Assembly: GCF_023073315.1 (NCBI RefSeq)
Contig: NZ_JADPJH010000014.1
Location: forward strand, 1-64,000
Length of the DNA stretch: 64,000 bases
Source of the DNA: Bradyrhizobium sp. 1
GTDB taxonomy: Bacteria > Pseudomonadota > Alphaproteobacteria > Rhizobiales > Xanthobacteraceae
Direction of reading: 5' to 3'
Part shown: one piece after another, positions 17,531 through 26,926 of the stretch
How positions within the stretch are numbered: the stretch's first letter is position 1
How the letters are laid out: each line of letters begins with the position of its first letter
Notes under the pieces: generated by a model
What the model was told of the DNA's origin: nothing
Database searches by the model: none
What the model saw: only the letters and a program-made list of their open reading frames with translations
Translations under genes and position numbers: made by a program

Positions 17531-18775
17531 TCAGGTGCAGCGCGCACTCAATCCGGATGCACTGAGCTTGGCCATGACCTCGTCGAGATGAGCACTGTCG
17601 CGGGTCTCGATGACGAGCTGAAGCAGCGTCGCCTTGGCCGGGAGGTCGGAGAAGGTCCGCTGATGCGAAACCTCGATGATGTTGGCGCCGGCCTCGGCCA
17701 AGAGCGCCGCCACTGCGGCGAGCTGCCCGGGCCGATCAGGAATATCGAGCGACAGCTGCGTCAGCCGTCCCTCCCGCGCCAGCTCTCGCGTGAGCACCGA
17801 GGCAATCAGCCGCGTGTCGATGTTGCCGCCGCTCAGCACCAGCCCGACCTTCTGGCCGGCGAAGCGGGAGGGATCGGACATCAGCGCGGCGAGGCCGGCG
17901 GCACCGGCGCCCTCGACGACGGTCTTCTCGATCGAGATCAGGGTCGCAAGCGCGCGTTCGAGCTCGGCTTCGTTGACCAGCGCAATGTCGTCGACGAGGC
18001 GGCGGACGATTTCGGTGGTGATCTTGCCCGGCGATTTCACCGCGATGCCTTCGGCCAGCGTATCGCCGCGCGCCGGCAGATTGCCGTCATGGATGGCGTT
18101 GTACATCGAGGGATAGAGCCAGGCCTCGACACCGAGAATTCGCAATGACGGCTTGATTGATTTCGCCGCGATCCCGATGCCGCTGATGAGCCCGCCGCCG
18201 CCGATCGGAACGACCAGCGTATCGAGCTCCGGCACGGCCTTCATCATCTCGAGCCCGACGGTGCCCTGCCCCGCGATGACCAGCGGATCGTCGTAGGGGT
18301 GGACGAAGATCATACCACGGGATTCGCCGTGGCCGCGCGCATAGGCGGCGGATTCCTCAAGCGTCGCGCCTGTTACGACCACCTCGGCGCCGTGATGCCT
18401 GGTGTTCTCGACCTTCACCATGGGCGTACCGACCGGCATCACGATGGTGGCGGGAATGCCGAGCCGCCTGGCGTGATAGGCAACGCCCTGCGCGTGGTTA
18501 CCCGCGGACATCGCGATCACGCCCCGGCCGCGCTCCTCCGGCGTCAGGGCCGTAAGCCGGTTGAGCGCGCCGCGCTCCTTGAACGAGGAGGTGAACTGGA
18601 GGTTCTCGAATTTGAGCCAGACATCGCAGCCGCAGATGTTGCTCAGCGTGCGGCTATAGCCACAGGGCGTCTCGACGACGGCGCCGCGAATGGTGTCAGC
18701 GGCGGCATGAATGTCGCGAGGTGCGACCGGAAGGCCGCTGAGATCGGACGATATGGTTTGGGACAACTCAGCCAT
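17531..18775 (-). CDS. ilvA: threonine ammonia-lyase
   Basis: This 414-residue PLP enzyme deaminates threonine to 2-oxobutanoate, the first step towards isoleucine. The PLP lysine is in SSFKERGALNRL (near residue 53), the asparagine loop is SAGNHAQG and the phosphate loop is GGGGLISG. The last 85 residues form an ACT domain (LDIPDRPGQLAAVAALLAEAG), so allosteric control is likely. It is the single-ACT form. The ATG at 18775 is chosen because the upstream 14 codons do not look conserved. Confidence 0.93.
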   Translation of the reverse strand: MAELSQTISSDLSGLPVAPRDIHAAADTIRGAVVETPCGYSRTLSNICGCDVWLKFENLQFTSSFKERGALNRLTALTPEERGRGVIAMSAGNHAQGVAYHARRLGIPATIVMPVGTPMVKVENTRHHGAEVVVTGATLEESAAYARGHGESRGMIFVHPYDDPLVIAGQGTVGLEMMKAVPELDTLVVPIGGGGLISGIGIAAKSIKPSLRILGVEAWLYPSMYNAIHDGNLPARGDTLAEGIAVKSPGKITTEIVRRLVDDIALVNEAELERALATLISIEKTVVEGAGAAGLAALMSDPSRFAGQKVGLVLSGGNIDTRLIASVLTRELAREGRLTQLSLDIPDRPGQLAAVAALLAEAGANIIEVSHQRTFSDLPAKATLLQLVIETRDSAHLDEVMAKLSASGLSARCT

Positions 18776-18820
18776 GGGACAGCATAGAGCATTGGCCCGG
18801 CTCGGGCGATAAGCCAACCG

Positions 18821-19684
18821 CTATTTGGTAAATTCCTGGGAACGTGAAGCCCGCCACAGCGTCCACAGCGTACGAAGCCGCGACGTCGGCTGCGGCGTAA
18901 ACGGATTGCGCCCGGGTTGCGACAGCCGCTTGAGATCGGCCCGGACCTGGCTCAGCGGCAGAAACGCAGCACGTGCCGGCACCGGCACCTCTGCCAGCAG
19001 CGACAAGGCCGTGGTCAAATGCTGCTGCGCCTCGCCTGCAAGCTGGTCGAGCACGGCACGCAGGTTCGGCGTCTCCTTGCCGGCGAACACATCCTCCATC
19101 TGGCAGCCATGGCTCGCCAGCACCTGCTGCGGCAGGAACAGCTGCCGATGCGCGGCATCGCGCGGCAGATTGGCAATCACCTGGACGATGCCCTGGGCCA
19201 GCCCGGCATGGCGGGCGAGATGCTCGACCGCCTCCGACGGCGGCGCCATGATCCGGGCGGCGAGACCAAACAACGCCGATGAGGTCGCGGCCAGATAGCC
19301 CTCCAGCGCCGTCAGCGTCGGCATCGGATCGTTGTAGAGGTCGAACTGGTGCTCATCGACCAGCAGCGACAGCGGTTCGACCGGCAGGTCGAAATCGCGG
19401 ATCGCGCGCAGCAGCTCGGCTGCGACCGGATTGCCCTCGGCGCTGCCATGGACGAGGCCCGAGAACAGGTCGGTCCACCATTGAAAGCGGATCTCGCCGG
19501 GCAAGGGTTGGCTGACCTGGTCGCGCACGCGGACGATCTCGACGTTGAAGGCTGAGAGCGCCAGCAGCGCACGGCGCTCGACGGCGGGGGCAAAAAGCGT
19601 CGCGGCATAGCGCGGAAAATCGTGGCTGCGCACGAGATCGGTGCAGAAGGTCACCGTATCGGGCGGCGGCGCAGCGCTGCTCAT
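18821..19684 (-). CDS. squalene/phytoene synthase family protein, NDUFAF6-like
   Basis: This 287-residue member of the squalene/phytoene synthase fold lacks clean DxxxD catalytic motifs: the first is degenerate (VRDQVSQPLPGE) and the second region reads NLPRDAAHRQLFLP. This matches the NDUFAF6 (C8orf38) branch, which acts in assembly of respiratory complex I in mitochondria, rather than a terpenoid synthase. Its start overlaps the stop of the upstream Mth938/NDUFAF3-like gene (ATGA), so the two are co-translated. Confidence 0.82.
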   Translation of the reverse strand: MSSAAPPPDTVTFCTDLVRSHDFPRYAATLFAPAVERRALLALSAFNVEIVRVRDQVSQPLPGEIRFQWWTDLFSGLVHGSAEGNPVAAELLRAIRDFDLPVEPLSLLVDEHQFDLYNDPMPTLTALEGYLAATSSALFGLAARIMAPPSEAVEHLARHAGLAQGIVQVIANLPRDAAHRQLFLPQQVLASHGCQMEDVFAGKETPNLRAVLDQLAGEAQQHLTTALSLLAEVPVPARAAFLPLSQVRADLKRLSQPGRNPFTPQPTSRLRTLWTLWRASRSQEFTK

Positions 19685-20064
19685 GGCACGGCGATCAACG
19701 CGGCAGCGACGCGGCGCCGCTCGCCGATCATGATGTTGTAGGTTCGAACGGCGGGACCGGTCTGCATCGTGTCGAGCACCACCCTCGCCGCCTTGAGTGC
19801 CTGCCGCAGCCCTGGCGGCGGCAACCAGAGCCCGGTCCCCGTGCCGACCAGGAGCGTGTCGATGCTGTTGGCGGCCGTGAACACCCGATCCAGCGAGTAG
19901 CGGTCGATCTTTGTCGGATCGGTCACGTCCCAGGCCCAGATTGCGTCGGGCAGGCACAGCAGCGAGCCCCGATGCGACATGCCGGCGAAGGCAAAACCGC
20001 CCTTGCCATAGGCATCAATTGGCGCCGAGCGCGGGAAATGCGGTGCGTTGGGATCGCCGGCCAT
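19681..20064 (-). CDS. Mth938/DUF498 domain protein, NDUFAF3-like
   Basis: This 127-residue protein belongs to the Mth938-like (DUF498) family. Its core contains IDAYGKGGFAFAGMSH, LLVGTGTGLWLPPP and a C-terminal RTYNIMIGERRRVAAALIAV. The human homologue NDUFAF3 is a complex I assembly factor. The gene follows secF by about 60 bases on the same strand and overlaps the NDUFAF6-like gene, which suggests a membrane-complex biogenesis operon. The ATG at 20064 is used; the longer reading overlaps secF. Confidence 0.85.
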   Translation of the reverse strand: MAGDPNAPHFPRSAPIDAYGKGGFAFAGMSHRGSLLCLPDAIWAWDVTDPTKIDRYSLDRVFTAANSIDTLLVGTGTGLWLPPPGLRQALKAARVVLDTMQTGPAVRTYNIMIGERRRVAAALIAVP

Positions 20065-20125
20065 TAGCGTCGTCCGAATTGGCTTACCGCCCTCGCAAAC
20101 GCATGCGAGGGCAATGCGGTTCGGA

Positions 20126-21145
20126 TCATGCCTTGTTTTTCTTCGCCGGCGGAGCCGTCTCGACCGCATCCTCGCGATGCTCGCCGACGCCGAGATAGAT
20201 CAGGATCGGCGCCGCGATGAAGATCGAGGTGTAGGTGCCGACCAGCACCACGCCGAACATCATCACCGCCGTGAAGCTGTGGATGGCATGACCGCCGAAC
20301 ACCAGCAGCGCGAGCAGTGCCAGCGTCACCGTGAAGTGGGTGATGATCGACCGCGACAGCGTCGAGTTGATGGATTCGTTGAGCAGCTGCGGCATCGGCA
20401 TCTTCTTGTAGCGCCGCAGCATTTCACGGATACGGTCGTAGATGACGACGGTGTCGTTGAGGGAATAGCCGAGAATGGTCAGAAGCGCGGCGATGCTGGT
20501 CAGGTCGAAATCGACCTGACTGATCGACATGAAGCCGATCGTCAGCACGATGTCGTGCACGTTGGCGATCATGGCGCCGAGTGCGAACTGCCATTCGAAG
20601 CGGAACCAGAGATAGATCAGGATCGAGACGATCGCGAGCATCAGGCCGAGCATGCCGTAAGCCAGAAGTTCGCCGGCGACGCGCGGACCCAGCACCTCGG
20701 CGCGCTGAATGTCGACGCTGTCGCCAAGCGCGCTGCGAAGCTTCTGCACGGCTGCCTGCTGCGCGGCGTCACCGCCCGGCTGCTCGGCAACGCGGATCAG
20801 AACGTTCTCGGGGCCGCCGAACTGCTGCAACTGGACTTCGCCGAGACCCAAGGCGTCGAGCGAGGTGCGCATCGCCGCGATGTCGGCGGTGCCAGACTTG
20901 ACCTTGACCTCCAGCAGCGTACCGCCCTTGAAGTCGATGCCCAAATTCAGCCCGTGCGTGAAGAACAGCGTGATGGCGACGATCGACAGCACCGCCGAGA
21001 TCGGGAAGCTGATGCGGCGGAAGCGCGTGAAGTCGAAATGCGTATCGTCCGGGACGATGCGCAGCGACGGCAGCCAGCCCATGGCCGCGACCACGGTGAG
21101 AATGGCGATGAGAATGCCGAGCCCGATGAGAACGGTGTGAGTCAC
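20126..21145 (-). CDS. secF: preprotein translocase subunit SecF
   Basis: This 339-residue inner-membrane subunit of SecDF uses the proton gradient to complete protein export. The motif LNLGIDFKGGTLLEV follows the main first span. C-terminal spans contain SLNDTVVIYDRIREMLRR, the conserved D4 loop of SecF, and a Lys-rich tail. The start is GTG at 21145. The protein carries an extra N-terminal hydrophobic segment (VLIGLGILIAILTVVAAMGW) ahead of the usual start region. The gene begins 10 bases after the secD stop. Confidence 0.95.
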   Translation of the reverse strand: MTHTVLIGLGILIAILTVVAAMGWLPSLRIVPDDTHFDFTRFRRISFPISAVLSIVAITLFFTHGLNLGIDFKGGTLLEVKVKSGTADIAAMRTSLDALGLGEVQLQQFGGPENVLIRVAEQPGGDAAQQAAVQKLRSALGDSVDIQRAEVLGPRVAGELLAYGMLGLMLAIVSILIYLWFRFEWQFALGAMIANVHDIVLTIGFMSISQVDFDLTSIAALLTILGYSLNDTVVIYDRIREMLRRYKKMPMPQLLNESINSTLSRSIITHFTVTLALLALLVFGGHAIHSFTAVMMFGVVLVGTYTSIFIAAPILIYLGVGEHREDAVETAPPAKKNKA

Positions 21146-21155
21146 GATCAGGCTC

Positions 21156-22760
21156 CTAGATCGGCACGCTTTGCGGCCGCTTCCACCGCACCCACCCGGC
21201 GACGATCAGCCGGGTCATGGTGAAGGCAGTGAACACCGTGGTGATGATGCCGATGCCGAGCGTCACGGCAAAGCCGCGCACCGGGCCGGTGCCGATGTAG
21301 AAGAGCACAGCGGCGGCAATGAAGGTGGTGATGTTGGAATCGAGGATGGTCGCGAGCGCCCGCTTGAAGCCGGCGTCGATCGCCGAGATCGCATTGCGGC
21401 CGCCGCGCAGCTCCTCGCGGATACGCTCGTAGATCAGCACGTTGGAGTCCACCGCGATGCCGACGGTGAGCACGATGCCGGCGATGCCGGGCAGCGTCAG
21501 CGTGGCGTTGAGCAGCGACAACAGGCCGAAAATCATGGCGACGTTGATGGCGACCGCGATGTTGGCAAACACGCCGAACAGCCGGTAGGTCAACAGCATG
21601 AAAACGACGACCAGGATCGAGCCGACATAAGCCGCAAGCTCGCCCTTCTCGATCGAGTCCTGGCCGAGGCCCGGACCGACGGTGCGCTCCTCGACCACCG
21701 TGAGCGGCGCCGGCAGCGCGCCGGCGCGCATCAGGATCGCGAGATCGTTGGCGGATTGAACCGTGAAGCTGCCCGAGATCTGTCCCTGCCCGCCCGTGAT
21801 GGGCTCATTGATCCTTGGCGCTGAGATCACCTTGTTGTCGAGCACGATCGCGAATGGCAGCCCGACATTCTCTTGTGTGGCCTGCGCGAACTTGCGCGCA
21901 CCCGACGTATTGAACTTGAAGCTGACGACCGGCTCACTCGTACGCTGGTCGAAGGTTGCCTGAGCATCGATCAAATCGCCGCCGGCGACCAGCACCTGCT
22001 TCTTGACCACGTAGGGCGTAGGCGGCGGCGAAGCGCTCATCAGCAACTCGGAGTCCGGCGGCAACCTGCCCTGTTGCGCCTGGTCCGGCGACACGGTCGT
22101 GTCGACCATGCGGAATTCCATCTTCGCGGTCTCGCCGAGCAGCTTCTTCAGGCGTGTCGGGTCCTGAAGACCGGGGACCTGCACCAGGATGCGATCGTTG
22201 CCCTGGCGCTGGATCACGGGCTCAACGGTGCCGAGTTCGTTGACGCGGCGCTCGACGATCTGGATCGACTGCTCGATGGTCTTGCGCAGGCGATCGAGGA
22301 TAGCGGCCTGCGGGACGCTCAGGCGAATCAGGCCGCCGCCGGCATCAGTCACCTCAAGGTCGCGCTGGCCGCTGGAGCCCATCAGGCCGCCGAGTGGCTG
22401 GGCCATCTCCCGCAGCTTGGACAACGCGGTCGGCCCGTCGGATTCCTTGGTGATACGGACTTCGACGGCGTCGTTGCGCACGATGACGCCGCCGGTGAAG
22501 CCGATCTTGGCATCGCGCAGCGTCCGGCGAACGTCGTCGCGGATCTGGTCCAGCCGCTCCTTCTTCACATAGTTGGAATCGACCTCGAGCAGCAGATAGG
22601 AGCCGCCCTGGAGGTCGAGGCCGAGCACGAGCCGACGCTGCGCCCAAGCGGGCCAGGTCTTGACCTGCGACTCCGGGAAGAAGTTCGGGACCGCACAGAG
22701 GCACACGATCAGCGCCGTCAGGATAATCCCGAGCGCCTTCCACCGCGTGAAATACAACAT
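21156..22760 (-). CDS. secD: preprotein translocase subunit SecD
   Basis: This 534-residue SecD protein has one N-terminal span, a large periplasmic P1 domain and five C-terminal spans. Recognisable blocks are LVLGLDLQGGSYLLLEVD (near residues 44-61), RILVQVPGLQDPTRLK and the D5 region GIAVDSNVLIYERIREEL (near 434-451). It forms the SecDF proton-driven secretion motor with the next gene and acts with YajC, encoded just upstream. Confidence 0.96.
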   Translation of the reverse strand: MLYFTRWKALGIILTALIVCLCAVPNFFPESQVKTWPAWAQRRLVLGLDLQGGSYLLLEVDSNYVKKERLDQIRDDVRRTLRDAKIGFTGGVIVRNDAVEVRITKESDGPTALSKLREMAQPLGGLMGSSGQRDLEVTDAGGGLIRLSVPQAAILDRLRKTIEQSIQIVERRVNELGTVEPVIQRQGNDRILVQVPGLQDPTRLKKLLGETAKMEFRMVDTTVSPDQAQQGRLPPDSELLMSASPPPTPYVVKKQVLVAGGDLIDAQATFDQRTSEPVVSFKFNTSGARKFAQATQENVGLPFAIVLDNKVISAPRINEPITGGQGQISGSFTVQSANDLAILMRAGALPAPLTVVEERTVGPGLGQDSIEKGELAAYVGSILVVVFMLLTYRLFGVFANIAVAINVAMIFGLLSLLNATLTLPGIAGIVLTVGIAVDSNVLIYERIREELRGGRNAISAIDAGFKRALATILDSNITTFIAAAVLFYIGTGPVRGFAVTLGIGIITTVFTAFTMTRLIVAGWVRWKRPQSVPI

Positions 22761-22807
22761 CGACTGGACCTGTCAGATCAGGAGACTGGAGAGACTCGCG
22801 GAAGCGC

Positions 22808-23185
22808 TCACTTCGACGCGGCGTCGTCCTTGGCGGTTTCCTTGGCGCTATCCTTGGATTCCTTGGCCGGCTCGCCCTTGGCGCGCACGCCCGAGACCAT
22901 CGAGCGCATCTGCCGCACGCGCACGCCATCGGCGATCTCGAACTCGATCTGGTCGTCATCGACGACCTTGGTGACCTTGCCGACGAGGCCGCCCGAGGTC
23001 ACGACGGTGTCGCCGCGGCGGATGTTCTTCACGAGATCGGCGTGGTCCTTCACCTTCTTCTGCTGAGGACGCAGAATCAGGAAGTACATGATCACGAAGA
23101 TCAGGGCGAACGGCAGCAGCGACATCAACATGCTGTTGGTGTCACCGGCGCCCGCAGCCTGGGCATACGCAGGAGTAATGAACAT
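22808..23185 (-). CDS. yajC: preprotein translocase accessory subunit YajC
   Basis: This 125-residue protein has one membrane span (LLPFALIFVIMYFLILRPQ, near residues 24-42) followed by the conserved QQKKVKDH. The cytoplasmic domain contains GDTVVTSGGLVGKV. The C-terminal extension is Lys/Ala-rich. It is the first gene of the yajC-secD-secF operon, 47 bases before secD. Confidence 0.95.
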   Translation of the reverse strand: MFITPAYAQAAGAGDTNSMLMSLLPFALIFVIMYFLILRPQQKKVKDHADLVKNIRRGDTVVTSGGLVGKVTKVVDDDQIEFEIADGVRVRQMRSMVSGVRAKGEPAKESKDSAKETAKDDAASK

Positions 23186-23367
23186 TCGGACGATCCTCGT
23201 GGAAACGGGGGAAGGCCGGTCAGGCCCTCAAAGGCGACCGGCTCGGTCAAATTCGCGCGGACTATAGCGGCCATTGCCCCAATTGCAACGCTGCCAGACC
23301 GTCGATTTGGCCACCTTGCGGCGCGCCCTCAGGCCCGATAAAGGCTGCATTCTCAGGAACTTCGGAC

Positions 23368-24360
23368 ATGCCCAAAAAACCAAGCAAAAGCCCGGCCGGC
23401 AAAGGCCCACTTACCCCTGCCAGGAAGCCTGCCCGCGTCGCGGCAAAACGCCCCACGGCGGTCACCAAGGCAGCCCTCAAGGCAGCCCCGGACCTCTCCC
23501 AGGAGCGCATCGTCCGCGCCCTGGAGACCATTGCGGCGCACCTTGCCGCCCAAGGCAAGCCGGCCGAGGAGCGCGAGTCGTTCAAGCAGGCCGACGCCTA
23601 TATCTGGCACCCCGATGGGCGCCTTGCGGCGGTGCCGCGGGTCAGCCGCGTCGAACTGTTCCTGCTGAAGGGCGTCGACAGGATGCGCGACATCCTGATG
23701 GAGAACACCGAGCGCTTCACCAATGGGCTACCCGCCAACAATGCCCTGCTCTGGGGCGCGCGCGGCATGGGCAAGTCATCGCTGGTGAAGGCCGCGCATG
23801 CCAGCATCAACGCGGACCGCAAACCGGCCGACAGACTGAAGCTGATCGAGATCCATCGCGAAGACATCGAGAGCCTGCCGGCGCTGATGGAACAGCTGCG
23901 CGCCTCGTCCTTCCGCTTCATCGTGTTCTGCGACGATCTCTCCTTCGACGGCAATGATGCGTCATACAAGTCGCTCAAGGCCGTGCTCGAAGGCGGCATC
24001 GAGGGCCGGCCCGAGAACGTCATCCTCTACGCCACGTCAAATCGCCGCCATTTGCTCGCGCGCGAGATGATCGAGAACGAGCGCTCGACCGCGATCAATC
24101 CCGGCGAAGCGGTCGAGGAGAAGGTGTCGCTGTCGGATCGCTTCGGCCTGTGGCTCGGCTTCCACCGCTGCAGCCAGGACGAATATCTCGCGATGGTGCG
24201 CGGCTATTGCAGCCATTTCGGCATCGAGATCGATGACGAGGCGCTGGAGCGCGAGGCGCTGGAATGGTCGACCACGCGCGGCTCCCGCTCGGGCCGCGTC
24301 GCCTGGCAGTTCGTGCAGGAGCTGGCGGGACGGCTCGGCGTGAAGCTGACGGGGAAGTAG
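23368..24360 (+). CDS. DUF815 AAA+ ATPase
   Basis: This 330-residue predicted ATPase belongs to the DUF815 family. The N-terminal 45 residues are Lys/Pro/Ala-rich and probably disordered. Walker A is GARGMGKSSLVKA (near residues 128-140), and the Walker B-like segment is FIVFCDDLSFDG (near 183). Sensor and arginine elements are in LYATSNRRHLL and SDRFGLWLGF. The role of the family is unknown. It is divergent from yajC and convergent with nlpD. Confidence 0.88.
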   Translation: MPKKPSKSPAGKGPLTPARKPARVAAKRPTAVTKAALKAAPDLSQERIVRALETIAAHLAAQGKPAEERESFKQADAYIWHPDGRLAAVPRVSRVELFLLKGVDRMRDILMENTERFTNGLPANNALLWGARGMGKSSLVKAAHASINADRKPADRLKLIEIHREDIESLPALMEQLRASSFRFIVFCDDLSFDGNDASYKSLKAVLEGGIEGRPENVILYATSNRRHLLAREMIENERSTAINPGEAVEEKVSLSDRFGLWLGFHRCSQDEYLAMVRGYCSHFGIEIDDEALEREALEWSTTRGSRSGRVAWQFVQELAGRLGVKLTGK

Positions 24361-24389
24361 CCAGTCGGAAGCTATCGCCCAGCACACCA

Positions 24390-24496
24390 CTGTCATTCCC
24401 CGCGCAGGCGGGGAATCCAGTACGCTGCGGCTTCTCGGCTCAATAATTGCTGTCTCTGGAATACTGAATCGCCCGGTCGAAGCCGGGCGATGACAG
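24390..24496. repeat. palindromic intergenic repeat, family C, double hairpin
   Basis: The outer ends ctgtcat (24390) and atgacag (24496) are inverted copies. Inside are two separate hairpins, attccccgcgcaggcggggaat and tcgcccggtcgaagccgggcga. The arrangement of two hairpins with matching outer ends is the same as in 30791-30876. It lies between convergent genes. Confidence 0.75.
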
Positions 24497-24540
24497 CGTT
24501 CTAATGCTGATGGCGTGCGCTCCGAACGGGAGCCCGCGCC

Positions 24541-25926
24541 TCACGCCCCGTTCAGGAATTGAAGCGGGTCAACCGGGCTCGATCCCTTGCGGATCTCGAA
24601 GTGGAGCTGCGGCGACGCCACCTCCCCGGATTGACCCGACTTGGCAATGACCTGACCGCGCTTGATGGTATCGCCGCGCTTCACCAACAGCTCACTCGCA
24701 TGGGCATATGCGGTGACGTAGCCGTTGGAGTGCCGAACCAGGACCAGATTGCCGTAGCCTTTCAGCTCGTTGCCGGAATAGGCAACGACGCCGTCTTCAG
24801 CCGCCTTGACCGGCGTACCCTCGGGCACCGCGAGATTGATGCCGTCATTGGATTTGCCGTTGGTCTTGGCGCCGTAGGTCGTGACCACCTTGCCGCGCAC
24901 CGGCCAACGGAAGGTCGGCAGCGCGCTGGTGGTCTCCGCAGCCTTCGCCGGTGTCTCGGCGGGCTTCTCTTCGACATTGGTCGTGGCCTGGGCCAGGCGC
25001 GCGCTCTGCGCCGGCGCGATAGCGGCCATCTTGGTGGCAGGCGCAGGCGCGGCCGCAACGGGCTGGAGTGTCCCCGCGAGCGGGGCAGCCGTGACGGGAG
25101 CAACCGGCGCCGCGAGGGCGGCGGTCTTCGCACCGGGTACGGTCAGCTTGGTACCGAGCTTGAGTTTTGCAGACGGGCCGAGGCCGTTGGCGCGGGCGAG
25201 CTCGGCCGACGAGATATGGTTCTTGCGGGCGATGCTGGCGAGCGTATCGCCACGATTGACGAAGTGGGAGCTCGAAGGCACAGCCATCACCGCGACCGGC
25301 TTCGCGGCAGGCGCCGCCGCGACGGGAGCCATCAACGGCGCAGGTGCAGCGGCAGTTGCGCCCGGATGCGGGATGATCAGCTGCTGGCCGGGCGACAGCG
25401 CGCGCGGCCCCTTGTAGCCGTTGGCGGCCATGATCGCCTGCGGCGCGACGTGATAGCGCTTGGCGAGCACATCGAGCGTATCGCTGGTGCCGACGATGAT
25501 CTTGGTCCCGCCGGCCGGCTGGGCAGCCGCGACCGAGCGCAGCGGCACGGTGGCCGTGGTTTCGAGATGCGGCTGTGCCGGGGGCGCGTAGGAGCTGACG
25601 CCGCGCCCGCCTCCGGATACGCCGCCACCTGTCGCAACGGGATAGGATTGCGGCGCGGACACCGCGGGCGGCGGCAACGGCTGAGACTGATAATAACCGG
25701 ACTGGGTCTGAGGCCGCGCATATTGCGGCAGCTCACGTTGCTGCTGCGGCGGCGGTGCCTGCTGCACCGACCCGGTCTGCTCGGAGGAGAAGGGGTTGGA
25801 GAAGTTCGACTGGGACAGCCGCGACTGCATGTCGGCGCTGCACCCTGCAAAGCTGAACGAGATCAGCGCCAAGACCGCAACCTGCGGCACGCGGCGCGAG
25901 TAAAGCAACTCGGCGACAACAGACAT
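24541..25926 (-). CDS. nlpD: NlpD-like lipoprotein, LysM plus degenerate M23 domain
   Basis: This 461-residue lipoprotein has the lipobox FAGC in its first 30 residues. Pro/Gln-rich linkers precede two LysM modules, near residues 140-185 and 222-268. A C-terminal LytM/M23 domain spans about 345-455. The zinc ligands are lost: the HxxxD position reads NDGIN and the HxH position reads QLHFE, as in E. coli NlpD, so it should activate amidases rather than cut peptidoglycan. It is the last gene of the surE-pcm-nlpD block, a conserved order. It could also be called DipM-like. Confidence 0.88.
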   Translation of the reverse strand: MSVVAELLYSRRVPQVAVLALISFSFAGCSADMQSRLSQSNFSNPFSSEQTGSVQQAPPPQQQRELPQYARPQTQSGYYQSQPLPPPAVSAPQSYPVATGGGVSGGGRGVSSYAPPAQPHLETTATVPLRSVAAAQPAGGTKIIVGTSDTLDVLAKRYHVAPQAIMAANGYKGPRALSPGQQLIIPHPGATAAAPAPLMAPVAAAPAAKPVAVMAVPSSSHFVNRGDTLASIARKNHISSAELARANGLGPSAKLKLGTKLTVPGAKTAALAAPVAPVTAAPLAGTLQPVAAAPAPATKMAAIAPAQSARLAQATTNVEEKPAETPAKAAETTSALPTFRWPVRGKVVTTYGAKTNGKSNDGINLAVPEGTPVKAAEDGVVAYSGNELKGYGNLVLVRHSNGYVTAYAHASELLVKRGDTIKRGQVIAKSGQSGEVASPQLHFEIRKGSSPVDPLQFLNGA

Positions 25927-26035
25927 GGTTACTCACTCGTACGCAACAAAACTGGTCTTTTAAGTAAACACGTCGCGAGTAAATAACGGCTTAACCCTCC
26001 CAATAAGACGTTGGCAGCACAGCTGATCCGGAATT

Positions 26036-26686
26036 CTACAGCTCCCGCGCCACCCCGGGCAGCGCCGGCACGAAGCGGACCTCGACGAGTTCCCTACGCT
26101 CGATCCCGGTCTCGGTCCGGACGAGCCGGATCAGCGTCTGCACGCCCTGATGCGGGCCAACCGGGGCGATCAGGATGCCGCCGACCTCGAGCCGCTCGAC
26201 CAGATTCTCCGGAAGCTGCTCGACCGCGGCGGTGACGATGATGCGGTCGAACGGGCCGATATTGGGCGGCAAATTGAGCCCGTCGCCGAGCATCACCTCG
26301 ACATTGTGACAGTTCAGCTTTTCGAGCCTGGCGCGCGCGGTGTCCGCAAGCTTGCGGTAGCGCTCGACCGTCAGCACCTGGCCCGCCAGCCGCGACAACA
26401 CCGCCGCCTGATAGCCGGAGCCCGCGCCGATCTCGAGCACGCGGTGCTGCTTCCGGAGCTGGAGCTGCTCGGTCATGTAGGCGACGACGAAGGGCTGGCT
26501 GATGGTCTGCCCGCAAGCGATCGGCAGCGCGCTATCGCGATAAGCGCCCTCGCGATCGGCCTCATCGACGAACTGGTCGCGCGGCACCTCCTCCATGGTC
26601 CGCAGCACCGCCTGATCGCTGATGCCCCGACGCCTCAGCGTGAGCTGAAACATCATCTTTTCCGGTGGGTGCTGGTTGAAGATCAT
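26036..26686 (-). CDS. pcm: protein-L-isoaspartate O-methyltransferase
   Basis: This 216-residue SAM-dependent enzyme repairs isoaspartyl residues in damaged proteins. The cofactor motif is [20 protein letters not shown] (near 82-101). The family regions [20 protein letters not shown] and [19 protein letters not shown] are both present. The length matches the family. It lies in the conserved order surE, pcm, nlpD, although here a plus-strand response regulator separates it from surE. Confidence 0.95.
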   Translation of the reverse strand: MIFNQHPPEKMMFQLTLRRRGISDQAVLRTMEEVPRDQFVDEADREGAYRDSALPIACGQTISQPFVVAYMTEQLQLRKQHRVLEIGAGSGYQAAVLSRLAGQVLTVERYRKLADTARARLEKLNCHNVEVMLGDGLNLPPNIGPFDRIIVTAAVEQLPENLVERLEVGGILIAPVGPHQGVQTLIRLVRTETGIERRELVEVRFVPALPGVAREL

Positions 26687-26926
26687 CGCTGCTTGTGTCG
26701 TCTCGTCAGGTCTGGATTGCCGCTTGCGCAGTCAGGCCGGAGGCAAGAATCTTGTTCCTGCACAGGAACCCATGATAGCCTTTCGGCTGCGTTACCGGAC
26801 CACAAATTGGCTCGCTGCGGGCTGACTGCCAATGCCAATTTCGGGTGTCCGTTCGCCGAAACGCGCATTGCGTCGATTCGTGTTATCTGCGAACGTTTTT
26901 CGCGAATGGGCAAGGACTCAACGACT

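Noticed and set aside
20064..20169. Longer start for the Mth938-like protein
   Set aside because: It would overlap the end of secF and adds Arg-rich residues not typical of the family; the ATG at 20064 fits better.
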